Source of the DNA: Astropecten irregularis
Taxonomy: Eukaryota; Echinodermata; Asteroidea; Paxillosida; Astropectinidae
Length of the DNA: 64,000 bases
Direction of reading: 5' to 3'
Assembly (NCBI GenBank): GCA_963971285.1
Contig: OZ020251.1
Location: forward strand, 1,550,001-1,614,000
In this document: positions 11,349 through 23,248 of the stretch, piece by piece
Layout of the letters: each line of letters begins with the position of its first letter
Position numbering within the stretch: position 1 is the stretch's first letter
Notes under the pieces: generated by a model
Told to the model about the DNA's origin: nothing
Databases searched by the model: none
The model's input: only the letters and a program-made list of their open reading frames with translations
Translations under genes and position numbers: made by a program

Positions 11349-13119
11349 TGGGGGGTTCAAACCAGCAATGGGATAGAGATGGTTAATTACTGTGTTTAAA
11401 TTAACCGTTTCCACTAGCAGCATTCCAGGTTGTATACACCGATCCGACGGCGCAACCATGGAGGTAGGAAACACCCGCCATTACTGCAGTGTCCCCGCCC
11501 GTGTTTAAGTTGGGGGCGAAAATACATTTTTTAAAAATTGATGGTTTTACCCAATGATAAGAACATGACTTTCCTATATACACTCACAGCACAGCTCAGC
11601 GTGAATTTCGCAAAACTAAAAATCCAACAATCTCCATATTCCATTCTCACCTTTATCCATAATTTCCATAATTAGTACTGCATTACTTCCGGGCTCACTG
11701 TCACCAGACTTGCAGACACCGTGGACTCACCCATCAATTAACTGTATTATTCGACTCAGTGAGCTGGAACATGCTCCAAACGTAAACCTATGCGATGCCG
11801 AATCACAGTACGCGTAAGTATAGGATTTCATATCACACCTGTATACTCAACGGAGTACCAATCTATAATTGATGGCTATGCACTTTGCAATCTGCAAAGT
11901 CTTAAGTAAACATATTATGTATTATTTACATTGATGATGCAATGATCCAACCAACTTAGAATCATTTGCCATCTCAAAGATGTAGTGTCAGTCCTTTCAT
12001 AAGATTTAGATACTAATCGAATTGTCTATAAATGGCAATGAATTTTAATTGTAATATTCTGCAAGGATAGCTGAACACGTCACGAAGACATAGATGTTAT
12101 AGGTTCATAAATTCTCAACCAAGAATGTTGGTGCTTAAGCACCAAAATTTGCTTTAGCACCAAAACCCTTGGTACATGTAAATAAAATCAGTATGCCTGC
12201 CCAAACTCAATGTGAATCTTATGCTCAGCGAACAATGGCCGAATACAAGTCAAAAGCAGTAAACATCACTTGATCATTTGGTTGGTAATCCTGTTTGATC
12301 AAGGAAGACTTTTCATGAAATCGACATATATTTTGCATGATGGTCTATGTTCATATTTCAGTGCAACTATTTGAAAAGGTTGCGAAGCAATAGTTTGGGG
12401 GTCAATATCGAGGACAAAAAGAATCAGCAAATTGCTGGTCATTCGCAACTCATAAATGCATTTACGAGTTCACCTGCTCTACGAATCAATCAGTCTATAA
12501 ATTTAAATCGTTTTTTGATACTGATACGATCAATCGGGTTTTATTTATTACTGTCAGTTACCATGCCAACCAGTAAACCTATTTACATTTTGGTCTTATT
12601 CAATGTTCCCAAGCACTGACAAAAATTACATCCAAGGTAGATATTAAATAAGATCCACCAAAATAAGATTTCTGAGCACAATTCATCACGAAAATTAATA
12701 TCACCAAGATTCCAAAAAAATATTCTCAACCAAAGATTAATACAATTATGTTGTCATGAGCACTAGATCCATCGACTCTGATCCAATTATGCTGGGGGAA
12801 ATGAGAAGAATATGGAAGAAAACACACATAACACTGTTGCAGGATACAGAGAGAAGAAATTACGGTGAGATCAGCGCGCGCGAAGTTCAGCGTGCACAAG
12901 GGATGATTTTCATCCGTGCAAATCTCACGCTTGACGGCGTATCCTTCGTCACGTCCGCTCCATCCCCTAATCCCGGAACTACAAACTCGATAATATTTTT
13001 GAGCGGGAAACAACCTGGTACCAACTATTTCACGCCACAGGAGATGCTCGGAATGAGGCGTTACTAATGTCACGACTAGTATTTATAGGGAAACGGCGAA
13101 GATTTCATCATAAATTTGT
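11349..13119. other. Gene-free stretch with an MITE relic
   Basis: Holds a truncated E4-type element (12126-12330). At 12726-13073 open frames of 103-115 codons overlap on opposite strands; CpG-containing sequence there is more GC-rich than its surroundings, but no domain is recognisable. Confidence 0.5.
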
Positions 13120-13350
13120 TTAAAGGTATAATACATGATCGGTAAAGGTCACAGAACAGCACTCACATTTTGTCTGATCAAACATGTACATGAAATAATA
13201 AACCTGTGAAAATTTGAGCTCAATCGGACATCAGAGTAACGAGAAAATAGCGAAAACCCGACTCAATTTTTATTATAAAACATGAAGAATGGTTTTGATC
13301 TAACCACGAGATCAAAATTGTTTTCGGTCTTTGTTTACAAAGTTCTGGAT
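13120..13350. mobile_element. TTAA MITE, family B fragment
   Basis: TTAAAGGTATAATACATGAT, then GGTCACAGAACAGCACTCAC and CAATCGGACATCAGAGTAAC. The right end is not recognisable. Confidence 0.7.
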
Positions 13351-14148
13351 AACATAACAATAAGTAGGATGTCCAAAAACAAGTTTAAAGAACACCACTG
13401 ATGTTGAACCAATCAAAAACTATATTAATAAACACAGTGCAGGTAAAATACACAGTCGACACCGAAAGTGTAAATTGAACACCAATTAGTGTAAATTTAA
13501 CACCCATTTTTCTCAATTTGCATTTGATCGCAGGTGAATTCAAAATTTTGGTGTGAATTATACTTTCAGCCCCTACATACCCCTGTGACCCGGGTATACC
13601 ACATAATGTGACCCGGGTATACCACACACCTGGGTTGGTCTGTGAACCGGACGTCTCAGTCCCTTAGTGTTTCAGGGGTTTCCCACATAATTTGGCTTGA
13701 AAATGCCTATTGTCTTTTAAACAAAAACCCAGCATTTCCCCAAAGGTTTCTATTTTTAGAATATACCCTAAGCTACAGTGCTCTCGGTGCGTCTGAGGCC
13801 TGGCTTGACAGAATATCATACAACCAAACAAGAAGTTGAAAGGTATCATATTCGTAAGTACGGTGCCGGTATATGGGTTGTATTTCCTTATATTCCCACA
13901 GGTGTATACTTGGTATTTCATATAATTGGCAGGTTGATAAGTTGGTATTTCACATCATTGTCAAGGATATCCTGGATCTTTAAAGGTCCTTCCTATATGA
14001 CAGACAGAGACGTTATCCCCACAGGGGGATGTCTCGATCTTAGACATCAAACATCTGCCCAAATGACAAATACATACTTTCTCTAAGTTTCTTATTATCA
14101 TCAACTTGCAACATAGGTTGCAACATATAGGCTTATTTATAATATTCA
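13351..14148. other. Gene-free stretch with short repeats
   Basis: Contains ACACCAATTAGTGTAAATT-type short inverted repeats (13470-13510) and a 24-bp direct repeat of GACCCGGGTATACCACA (13588 and 13611). Confidence 0.55.
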
Positions 14149-14286
14149 GGGGTCGATTTCACAAAGCCCTACGATTGATATCATCTCGAGTTATGAAGGA
14201 TAAACCATCGTATCCTATGTAGGGCTGCAATGCATCATAAGTCCTGCGATTGGTAGTAAGTTACGATGAGTTTGGTGAAATCGACC
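14149..14286. mobile_element. GGGGTCGATTTCAC inverted-repeat element, copy D1
   Basis: About 138 bp with ends GGGGTCGATTTCACAAAGCC and TTTGGTGAAATCGACC and an interior of TACGATTGAT/ATCAATCGTA palindromes. Non-coding MITE. Confidence 0.8.
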
Positions 14287-14417
14287 ACAGGAAACACACG
14301 ATATCAAACGGTTCGAACCGAGCAGCATTTGTAAGGACAAAGACTGAAAACATTGGAAACATAAGGACCTTTGCAATATAGTTTCGGCTTCGGCTCCGTA
14401 TATTAATTGCACATACA

Positions 14418-14566
14418 GGGGGTCGATTTCACGAAACCCTACGATCGATCGTAACTCGGTTCACGAAGGATAACTCATCGTAGGGGGTCTATCCTACATA
14501 GGACTGCAATTGCATCACAAGTCCTACGATTGATAGTAAGTTGCGATGAGTTTGGTGAAATCGACT
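14418..14566. mobile_element. GGGGTCGATTTCAC inverted-repeat element, copy D2
   Basis: Same structure as D1, 132 bp to its right and in the same orientation; the unit ends TTTGGTGAAATCGACT. Confidence 0.8.
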
Positions 14567-17500
14567 CCAGGTCGTGGTTTCATAGGCCTGCGTCACAGGT
14601 GAAGGTTTGATTTCTTAGTTAAAGCACATATCATACACGTACATGTACTTCTGTACAGTAGTTCAAAGCCTCCATTTTGACACCTGTTACTTGGAAACGG
14701 ATGCTCAACAGAGTCCAAACCGGAGGCTGACAATCCGAATATAGACCCTTCTTTTGCAACGTCGCAGCCCCAGTTTTTGCCAACCAAGATGGCGGAAACT
14801 ATGGAGAACCCTCAAAGCCGGGCATAAAAAATAACCACAATTTGAACACAATTTGTACACAACGTTTCATAAACATTGAAAGATATTGCTGAATGTAAAG
14901 AAAACAACACAAGCAATGATGGTATGTATTTTGTACAGCTATGGAAAGTTTGTAAAAATGTTGATTTTGGTCACTACACGCCGTCTTTCGAGAAGACGAA
15001 ATGATTTGCAACGTTAATTTTGGCCGCCCATGCCAACCACGAGCCTATCGATTTTTTTGTTTTTCTCCCAGTACCAAGAGTTAATCACAAAGTAACAGTA
15101 AACTTTATCATACAACTATATATCTGTCATGCAAATCTTGCACGGTCTCATTTCATAATCCCACTGATACTATAATTATAGATCTTTACACATGAATAAT
15201 AAATTATGCAAAACGATCGGTCTTTCTGGACTTGGCAATTATTTTTGCAGGATTAAATACGATTAAATTTTAGAAATAATGGTTCACCAACTCAAGAAAC
15301 GTTCAAACTTTTGTTTAGTCATTTAACATCTTATGGTTAAGTGGGTGGAATGTAGATGTCCGGTTGTAAACTAATGCAAAGGAAAAGAATGAATTTAATA
15401 AATAAATAACCGAACCAAAATATCACAATAATGAACAGTCGCATCTACTTCAAAGCTTACCAAATCCGGAGAAAAATATGGCCAGGATAACCACAAGACG
15501 AATGGCATTCCGTAGAGGGCGGCCATTATGCATAATTTCATAAGGACGTCTAATTAAGAATTCAACAAGGGGGAATCTCATAGGAATTACATGGGTATGA
15601 CAGCATAGGAATAAGACTGTAAGGTTTGAAAAATGCACCTGTTTGTTACAAGAGTTGGCTGTCTCTAGAGTATATAACCAGGGGGTTACCACTGTGGCTT
15701 CATGGTCAAGGCGCTCCAGTCATCCAGTTCAAAATGAAACCGGACTTAGGATACCGGACTCAAATGTTCAGCTGATATCCATTACATTCGCATTGTGAAA
15801 CGTGAACGTAACTATTTTAAGGAGCTTTTCAAACGACCATTGTTTCATCCCGAAGATATTACAAAGCAAAATGAAATTTAGGCCGTTATCAGACAAACCA
15901 CGAGAAAACTGAATACTCAGGCTAATGTATACCATTCAAAAGGTGAACAAAGAAACGGGATTCGAACCTGTGACCTCAAAAATACCATACCGAGTGTCGA
16001 AACCTATAATTAAATCTACACTCTACAAATATCTATTTTTATTAAGTAATGGGTTTTAATATATATAGCTGACCAGTAATATTTCTGTGAAAAACAACAG
16101 GAATGTTCTAATTATACCAACAAGATTGTGTAGAATTCGACTGCATAGACCTATACACGAAACCATTCGGTTTATCCTCGTTTCTTAATTACTCTGCATG
16201 TTGTAAACACAGTCCGATCGGCTAAATTTAACTCATGAAAACAATATTAATGGCAGTTTATAACGAGTTTTGATGCGGAATCTTGTTTTTCAAATTTTGA
16301 TGAGAGCATCTTTCATAACGAGGACATTTTTAAAATAGAAGCAGCAGCTCCCTAACGAGTATCTCTCCCTATGAAAGTTTGAAATTCATATAAGAGACCA
16401 AATAAGAGCACACTTTGTTTGCTAAATATGTAAAGAAAACAAAATTCGAATGTTATTTGTCGGTGCTTACAGGTTTTCGAGGAAGAAACGGATAGCGATC
16501 CTTTTACAATCAGTTACGATTGCTTTAACGATGTTAGGGGATGTGTTTTAGGGGGACCCAGCCTGCAGTGTCTCGATGGTATAGCACCGGGCGATTAGTA
16601 TTAATTCGTGGGGTACTGTGGCCTTATGATCTGGCGTGTCGTCATCAAGGTCTTGTGGTCAATCTACAGATTGTGGGTTCGAATCCAGCCATGGGCTAGT
16701 TGCGCTTGCATTCTTGGGCAAGACGTTTGTCACATATTGCATCTTCTTTTTATACCCAGGTGTAACTGTATGGTTGTATGTGAGGATAGAGATGGCTTTG
16801 TGGTTTGATATTGCATCTGTGCACCTTACGGTATAGCCGGGGCTGTATACTCCCCAGGGAGTTGAAATGGTTTCAGGAATGTAATTTGGCCTGATAATTA
16901 TAGGGATAATTATAGTGATAATAGGGATAATTGTGTTGTGTACTGATATAGTACCTGGGTATTACAAATGTCCTATATTGTTATTAATATCATCTTTAAA
17001 ACAAAAGAGAACTTCCGGGAATGAATAAGCAGTTCTGAATCACACCTTTCAAGATGTTTTGTTCATGGTATTAAATTTGTTTTATTCCATCCTATAAAAT
17101 ATATAGAAAGGTAAGAGCAACGATCATGACAGTGTAAAATGGCAGAGCGAATTGCACGCGATTTAGTCGTAACAAATATATCATGATTCTTCTTTTCTCA
17201 TACATTTTAAGGTAAAATCATTTGCCACAACACGTCTTAAGATAAGCTATAAATATTGCTGAATAGTCTGCTCGTGGTAAACACTTATGGACCGACGGAG
17301 TGCTGTATAAATCCTACCAAATATATATCATTCTAATAAAGACACGGAGAAAGAATATATATAAACCTGTCTGATTAAGCCCTTTCGCTAAAACTGAGCA
17401 TAAATCACCCCGATACAAGCACCATATCACGAACCTTTCGGCTGAACGTCAAGGATGAAGCGAGCGAAAGGGGAACTTTTCGGGGGCAAACCGGGAGCAA

Positions 17501-18035
17501 TTGCCCGCCCAGGGCCTAAGCCTGGATTCACGACTTCCACGCGGCTGCCGTACAATTGACAAATTTGATTTCTAGCGGCGTAAGTTGAAACCTGACTCCC
17601 GTTTTGTGAGATCTTTTCCAATATTGTTCGAGTCGAAGACAAACTGGGTGAATACCTCAGCGTGAAGTGATTATCTGGTCAGTATAATACAGGCTTCTAC
17701 CGCTCTCTCCTATAGCAAGGATGAGACGCGTCAACCTGACTAACATTTCAAAAATTCACATTTGACCGGCAATGACAGACATCTAACATACCAATCCGAT
17801 TGCTGACTTTGGCATTTGGACAAAAAACCAAGTTCATAAATTGAATCGGTGGTTTCCCCCTAGAACCCATCTCCTGCTATGGACGGTCCCTTTATAAAGC
17901 AGAGGTAGTTTATCACAAGGAATCAGAAAAATCAATCAGATAATTCTTACAAAACTTATCAGTTGAATTGTCTTGGATATTTTCTTGTTTGTTTATCAAT
18001 TATCATGTTGGCCATTCTGCTTTTGTGTGTCACAC
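14567..18035. other. Gene-free flank with tRNA-like fragments
   Basis: Decayed SINE pieces occur at 15940-16000 (minus; GGGATTCGAACCTGTGACCT) and 16650-16695 (GTGGGTTCGAATCCAGCC). AAGATGGCGGAAAC at 14789 resembles a YY1-type start but opens only 12 codons. No gene seen. Confidence 0.5.
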
Positions 18036-18364
18036 TTGAAGGTATATAGTACACGAATGGTAAAGGTGACAGAACTGCACTCACACTTTGTCTGATCTCT
18101 CATGAAATAATAAATCTGTGAACATTTGAACTCAATCGGACATCTGAGTAACTTTTAAAACATAAAGAAAGCTTTTGATCTTACCACGGGATCAAAACTG
18201 TTTTCGGTCTTTGTTTGAATAGTTTCTGGATAAAAACACCATTTCAGGCGGAAACATTTTAGCGGTATGTTTCTACCAGCACCATCTTCATACCCTGAAA
18301 GTTATACGTAAATCTGTGAACATTTCTGTTTGGGTATGTTACCAATCCTGTACTGTACCTTTAA
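18036..18364. mobile_element. TTAA MITE, mosaic of families A and B, copy 4
   Basis: The left half is the family B type (GGTAAAGGTGACAGAACTGC, CAATCGGACATCTGAGTAAC); the right half is family A (GGCGGAAACATTTTAGCGGT to TTAA). It shows that the two families share one end. Confidence 0.75.
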
Positions 18365-19074
18365 GAGGAAGTTTGCAGAGCCTGCGTGCTGATTCCTTTC
18401 CAACATAATTTTACTCCCAAACAGGTCTTCATGAAAACACAAACAACCTCAAGTTTGCACTTTCCCCAAGTAGAATCACATTATATATTATATATAGATA
18501 GAACTAGTCTATGATAGAAACCATATTTCAAGGAGATTGAAAACCTACATGCAGTTTCAATTCTTACAAAATGTTACACCCAAAAAGGTCTTCATGAAAA
18601 ACAAACAAAACACAACAACCTTCGTCGCCATTGTTTTCTCCACCGAACAACAACAAAAATAGCCTCAATCAAAGTAGTCGGTCTGGAGCCACGTCTAATA
18701 ACCTTTTGTCTGTTTTTCAATCAGTGTTTGCACGCGATGTGCTCAATAACAATTTTAGTTTTAGTCTTTTTATCGAGGTGTTTTTTACCTTTTAATCTGC
18801 TCGTGTGGTCATGGCTTAGATGCCGCAAGGCATGGCCATCTGTCTCATGTGCAATGCCTAGTTACATGTTCCAATCAATAAAAACGTATTATTATAGGGA
18901 ATTTCTCAGGGGGTGATTTTGTTATACCTAGCTGTTAAGCACAAAAACTTAGCACGTGCTAACTGCTAAGTTTTTGGACCCGTTCGTTTTATAAGGAAGT
19001 ATTTATGCGCTGAGCTAGCCATAAAAGCTCAAGAATACTGATTACAGGTTTGTTTAACTGGTCGTTATCGAGCT

Positions 19075-19297
19075 GGGGCCGATTTCATAGAGCTGCTTAA
19101 GCACATAAAACCTTAATAAATAAGATCAGTATGCCAGCCAAAACTCCTTGTGAATGTTATGTTCAGCAAATAATGGCCGAATACAGGTCAAAAGCAGAAA
19201 ACGTCACAGAAAAATTTGGTTGGTTATCCTCTTTAATCAAGGAAGACTTTTCATGCTTACGCAAATGTTGGGCTTAAGCAGCTCTATGAAATTAGCC
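19075..19297. mobile_element. GGGGCCGATTTCATAGAGC inverted-repeat element, copy E4
   Basis: Related ends with a different interior (AATGGCCGAATACAGGTCAA). A truncated relative with the same interior lies at 12126-12330. Confidence 0.75.
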
Positions 19298-20492
19298 GAA
19301 ATGTCCGAATGGATGAAACTGACCGGTGTACAATTTATTGTGTGGGTCTTTTAATAGTCGGAAGGTCAACGCTTTCTGCACGCTTAGAATCAAAAGGTCA
19401 CAGGTTCGACTCCCACCCACTCCAGACTATTAATTACCCCCATGGGTACTGACAGGCGTAAAATCCACGGGGCTAATGACATACAAGCAAGAGCTAGGCT
19501 TAAATACATGTTGTTGATCAGTCTGTGTACGTCCCTTGCTATTTGACTCACCCACTTGCTTTATCCTTAATCACACCCTAATAGCTCAACAAGGGAGCAT
19601 TGGTACATGAACCAAGATTGTCACATTATCAATTAGAGTTACGGTTGGGACCTAGGGGAAATCACTTCACTACTACACTCCAAGGTTTGGTTCATGCAGT
19701 TACCTAACCTCACGCCACATTATGATTTGATTGAGCAATTCAATGTAACTTTGTTCAGGTAATAATTACTGAATATTGTAGTCAAGTAATAAGGTAAGGG
19801 GCGGGGCTATAAGGGGAAGAGGAGTCAAGATGTAGGCGTTGTGACAAAGCAAGCATTCAATTTGGTATACTCCAATTTATATATTTATTCTAGCATGTAA
19901 CATATAACAAATTGCCAAGGTGAACATATCCCAAATCATTTCTTTGAAAATAAAGTGAAAGTTACTGATTTTTTGTAGATAAAATTAATATTCGATCGGA
20001 GGGTTATATTATTGGAGCGTGCGGAAAGAGAATTCTGATCGTACTGGGACTTTACCCACAGACCTACGGAAAAATCACGGTATCCCTGGATTATGCAGTA
20101 CTATGACAGGACCTCTATGAACCTCTATAACTGATATCCATACATGATAAAACGTTCGACTGAAAGACATAAATCACTACATATCACATGCAGTGACTAG
20201 TTAAGATATGTTATCAGGACAGGTGTCTGTCACAACCAAATTGCCCGAGACCAGCTTAATTACATTGCTACTAACAGGTGTGTGTTATGAGTGAATAGAA
20301 ACACCAAGAACCCGTTGAACTGCAGAATTGTCATAAAGCATTCGATAACATCCGTAGTTGGTATATCAATAAGATGAGACAAGTGAGGGACTTCATCCAG
20401 TCAGCTACATGCATGAAGACGTATACTGTCTTCAGAAGCCATGCATTACTGGAGTATAGCATACCATTATCAGCAGTGGAACATGTATTATA

Positions 20493-20672
20493 AAAGAAGG
20501 TAGGTTTGCGGTGACACCATGTAATCTCTTCTGTGAGAGTGTGTAGTTCTGAGAAGAACCGTTGGTAGAGTAAATACCACCGGTTCTTCTCACACTCTCA
20601 CAGAAGAGATTACATGGTGTCACCGCAAACCTACCTTCTTTTAGTACTTCCTCCATGCATAGCTTCAAGTAT
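20493..20672. repeat. Palindromic element, GGTTTGCGGTGACACC family
   Basis: Arms of about 65 bp (AAGAAGGTAGGTTTGCGGTG and its reverse complement at 20620-20642) enclose a short spacer around GTAGAGTAAATACCACC. The right flank CTTCCTCCATGCATAGCTTC is the reverse complement of the left flank of the copy at 47431. It lacks the hammerhead-like centre. Confidence 0.85.
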
Positions 20673-20791
20673 TATTTAACATGACAGTACAGGTACAATT
20701 GGGGTATTATGGAGACAAGCTTGCGTGTGAAAGTGACCATTTGGAAGACATCGGTAATTATAGGCCTAAAGGGAGAGGTTTCGATGTCCCC

Positions 20792-21131
20792 TTAAAGGTA
20801 GTATCATACTTTGGTAAGAAACCAAAACAGAAATGTTCACAGATTTACATATAACTTTCAGGGTATGAAGATGGTGATAGTAGAAACCTACCGTTAAAAT
20901 TGTTCTGCTTGAAATGGTGTATTTAACCAGAAATTAGTAAAACAACGACCGAAAATCTTTTTGATCTTTTAAAACATCAAAAATAAAAGAGAAACAAAAC
21001 AAAATTCTCAAAATGTGGCCACCGTATTGGACTGGAATTTTCACAGATGACTGTGACTGTATCTTCCTTGATATTTTTGCCCATGAATCTGTACTTTTTT
21101 GACAAAAACCAAAGTATGATACTACCTTTAA
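20792..21131. mobile_element. TTAA-flanked MITE, family A, copy 5
   Basis: Complete, with both TTAA flanks and perfect AGGTAGTATCATACTTTGG ends; about 340 bp. Confidence 0.9.
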
Positions 21132-21144
21132 GGTGTCAGTTACC

Positions 21145-21335
21145 TTTTAAAGTCATATTTTTACCGTCCATATTTTAATGCAGGACAGAAGTTGCTCTCA
21201 ATATGAATAATCAATAATGCCAATTTCAAATTGGTTTAGAGGATATACATGTATAGAAATAGGTACCGTATAGGTAAAGTTTGTGCACGACTCTATGGGA
21301 ATATCTCCCAAAAGGTACCAAGAGGTAATCATTAT
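21145..21335. repeat. Dispersed repeat shared with 45115-45290
   Basis: Both stretches contain GTCCATATTTT.AT..AGGACAG-like sequence, GCTCTCAATATGAA and CTATGGGAAT.TCTCCC in the same order. Unknown element, no ends recognised. Confidence 0.6.
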
Positions 21336-23160
21336 CCCACTACAAGGTAAATTTAGTCAAACTAAATATATAACCCATTCACAACCATACCACCATCATA
21401 CCACCTGAACTAAATCCGGCTTAGAATCAAATAATCATTAAGAATATTAAACCCGACTGCTTTAGTTTAAACAAAAACCTTTTGAGGAACGTAATAAACA
21501 CCAACTTCCACCCATAAATTAAAAAATGATAATACATAGCACGTATTCAAATGGAAAAGGCTTGATTTTACGGTGGGGTAGGTCAAAATATCCACAAAAA
21601 CATTTATAAAAAAAAGGCTGAATAATGACAAAATGATTATTTAAAATTGTAAGACTGGGTTAAATTCAATAAATATGGATTTGTGCGAAAACATACTTTC
21701 AAAAAGTGCACAGAGTTGGATAAGAAATCAAGATTACTATCCGTAATTTCTGTAGAAGTTTTTTTTTTTAGCTTACGGATAATATACCCCAAAAGTACTG
21801 AGTATAAAGTGGTACTGGACAAAAGAAAGGTTGCGATTGTTATTTCATTGATGAAAGTCATATGATCTTTATGACTGACTGTTGAATTCACTTATACATA
21901 TAATTCTCATTGAGTAATTAACCAAGGACAGTTTACAAGTCATCAACAAAATGTATTCGTTGGTTAAAATTTCAAATTTGAAGCAAGGTAGTCTATAGAT
22001 TATATTTGCTATTGAAGGCACTCAAATCCCAGGAAGATAGGATTTTGATTTGAATAACACTGACGTACGTGTACCTAATAATATAAAAGTTATAGATATA
22101 ATTAAGAATAGGCCTATATCTTTATAGAACATCCCGCTCCAGTCAATTCTTGTTTGTTCGCATTCCAATGACTTTATGGAACAGAGACGAACATAAGAAG
22201 AAACTCATCAGAGGAACATCATTAAATGTTGATAAAGAAATCATCATCATTTTGATATATAGACTGACACAGCTACCCACAATTCTATCTAATGTTGAGA
22301 GACATTTGCCCTGCCTAGGTTCCAACAATAGAACCTTAATACATTAATAATACTGTGAATTGAATCAGATTTTAGTTTAATCAATTGGGGAAAATAATAA
22401 AACTTGTTTTACAGAATGAACGGAAAATATCAAGGTGTCTTCAGCCTTTCTAGCTATGCAAAGATTGTTGACTTATCCCATCCAAATCTCCTGAATTGTC
22501 TCAGGTTTCAACAGGCAGAGGAAGATAGAACCCCAAGTGTTGGATACCGTTGGAAAGCTCTTTTCAAGCTCATATCAGTGGTTATGGTATCGTTGGTCTA
22601 GATTCATGTGGCTTTTCCTTCATTTTTTTGCCACCAGGTAAGGCAAGTAACCAAGTAAGCATGTATATTAATATAAATGTGTGTTGAATAGCCAGCTACT
22701 AACACATTCAAGATATTTATACCATCTCAGTACATGTACCATCTTATAGATGGGTAGTTTTTCCTTCAGTTCCATGATCAAGACATCAGCAAGAAGACAA
22801 ACATTAATTGAATGGCAGATTGGTATAAAAAGAAGAAGGTCTCATTTTAGACATAATCCAAACAAAAAACAAAAAGTAGGATCCAGAAGAGCCATCACCA
22901 TTGCACGTCAACTGAAGAACTTCTAGAAGATTACAACAGATGTACAGGCACCACAAGATGAGATCCCTGAAGCACAACTTGCGCAAAAGATGATCATTTA
23001 AGATGTGGGACGATGAATTGCCTCTTGCAGTCACCATGAGCACATCCCAACATCCTGATTGCGGTCTTCACTGTCAATTTGTCAGCCTGGAGTACTGTTC
23101 ATTACCACCAACTGGACAGAGTTGTATTAGAGAGAGAGAGGGGCTATTTCCACCAAGATA
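21336..23160. other. Downstream flank of APIP
   Basis: Beyond the exon 8b stop the next 0.4 kb (22790-23160) is probably APIP 3' UTR, but no canonical minus-strand AATAAA is seen; an ATTAAA lies at 22381-22376. The rest is AT-rich without a recognisable gene. Confidence 0.45.
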
Positions 23161-23248
23161 TCAAATCTCCAAGGGTTTGACGCTAGGGTCAATCGCAAAC
23201 TGCTTCATGTTGACAGCTACTTCAAATAAGTAATCATAACACTCACAC
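23161..23248 (-). CDS. APIP: APIP terminal exon 8b (distal alternative)
   Basis: A second copy of the last exon 1.4 kb further on. Acceptor TTTGTTTCAG follows a long pyrimidine tract, stronger than that of 8a. It encodes [20 protein letters not shown], then PSVKPLEI and TGA (224-aa protein). Nineteen of the first 25 residues equal exon 8a, and differences are mostly conservative, so both appear to have been kept under selection. Confidence 0.8.

Noticed and set aside
12726..13073. Overlapping 103- and 115-codon ORFs on opposite strands
   Set aside because: No recognisable domain, splice context or conservation cue; mirror-open frames of this length can arise by chance in a locally GC-richer stretch.
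14789..14827. Short frame beginning AAGATGGCGGAAAC as a first exon
   Set aside because: It stops after 12 codons with no donor site in frame, and no further exon was found nearby.
22404..22601. Additional downstream APIP exon
   Set aside because: No [12 protein letters not shown] motif or phase-compatible acceptor on the minus strand was found beyond 23161.
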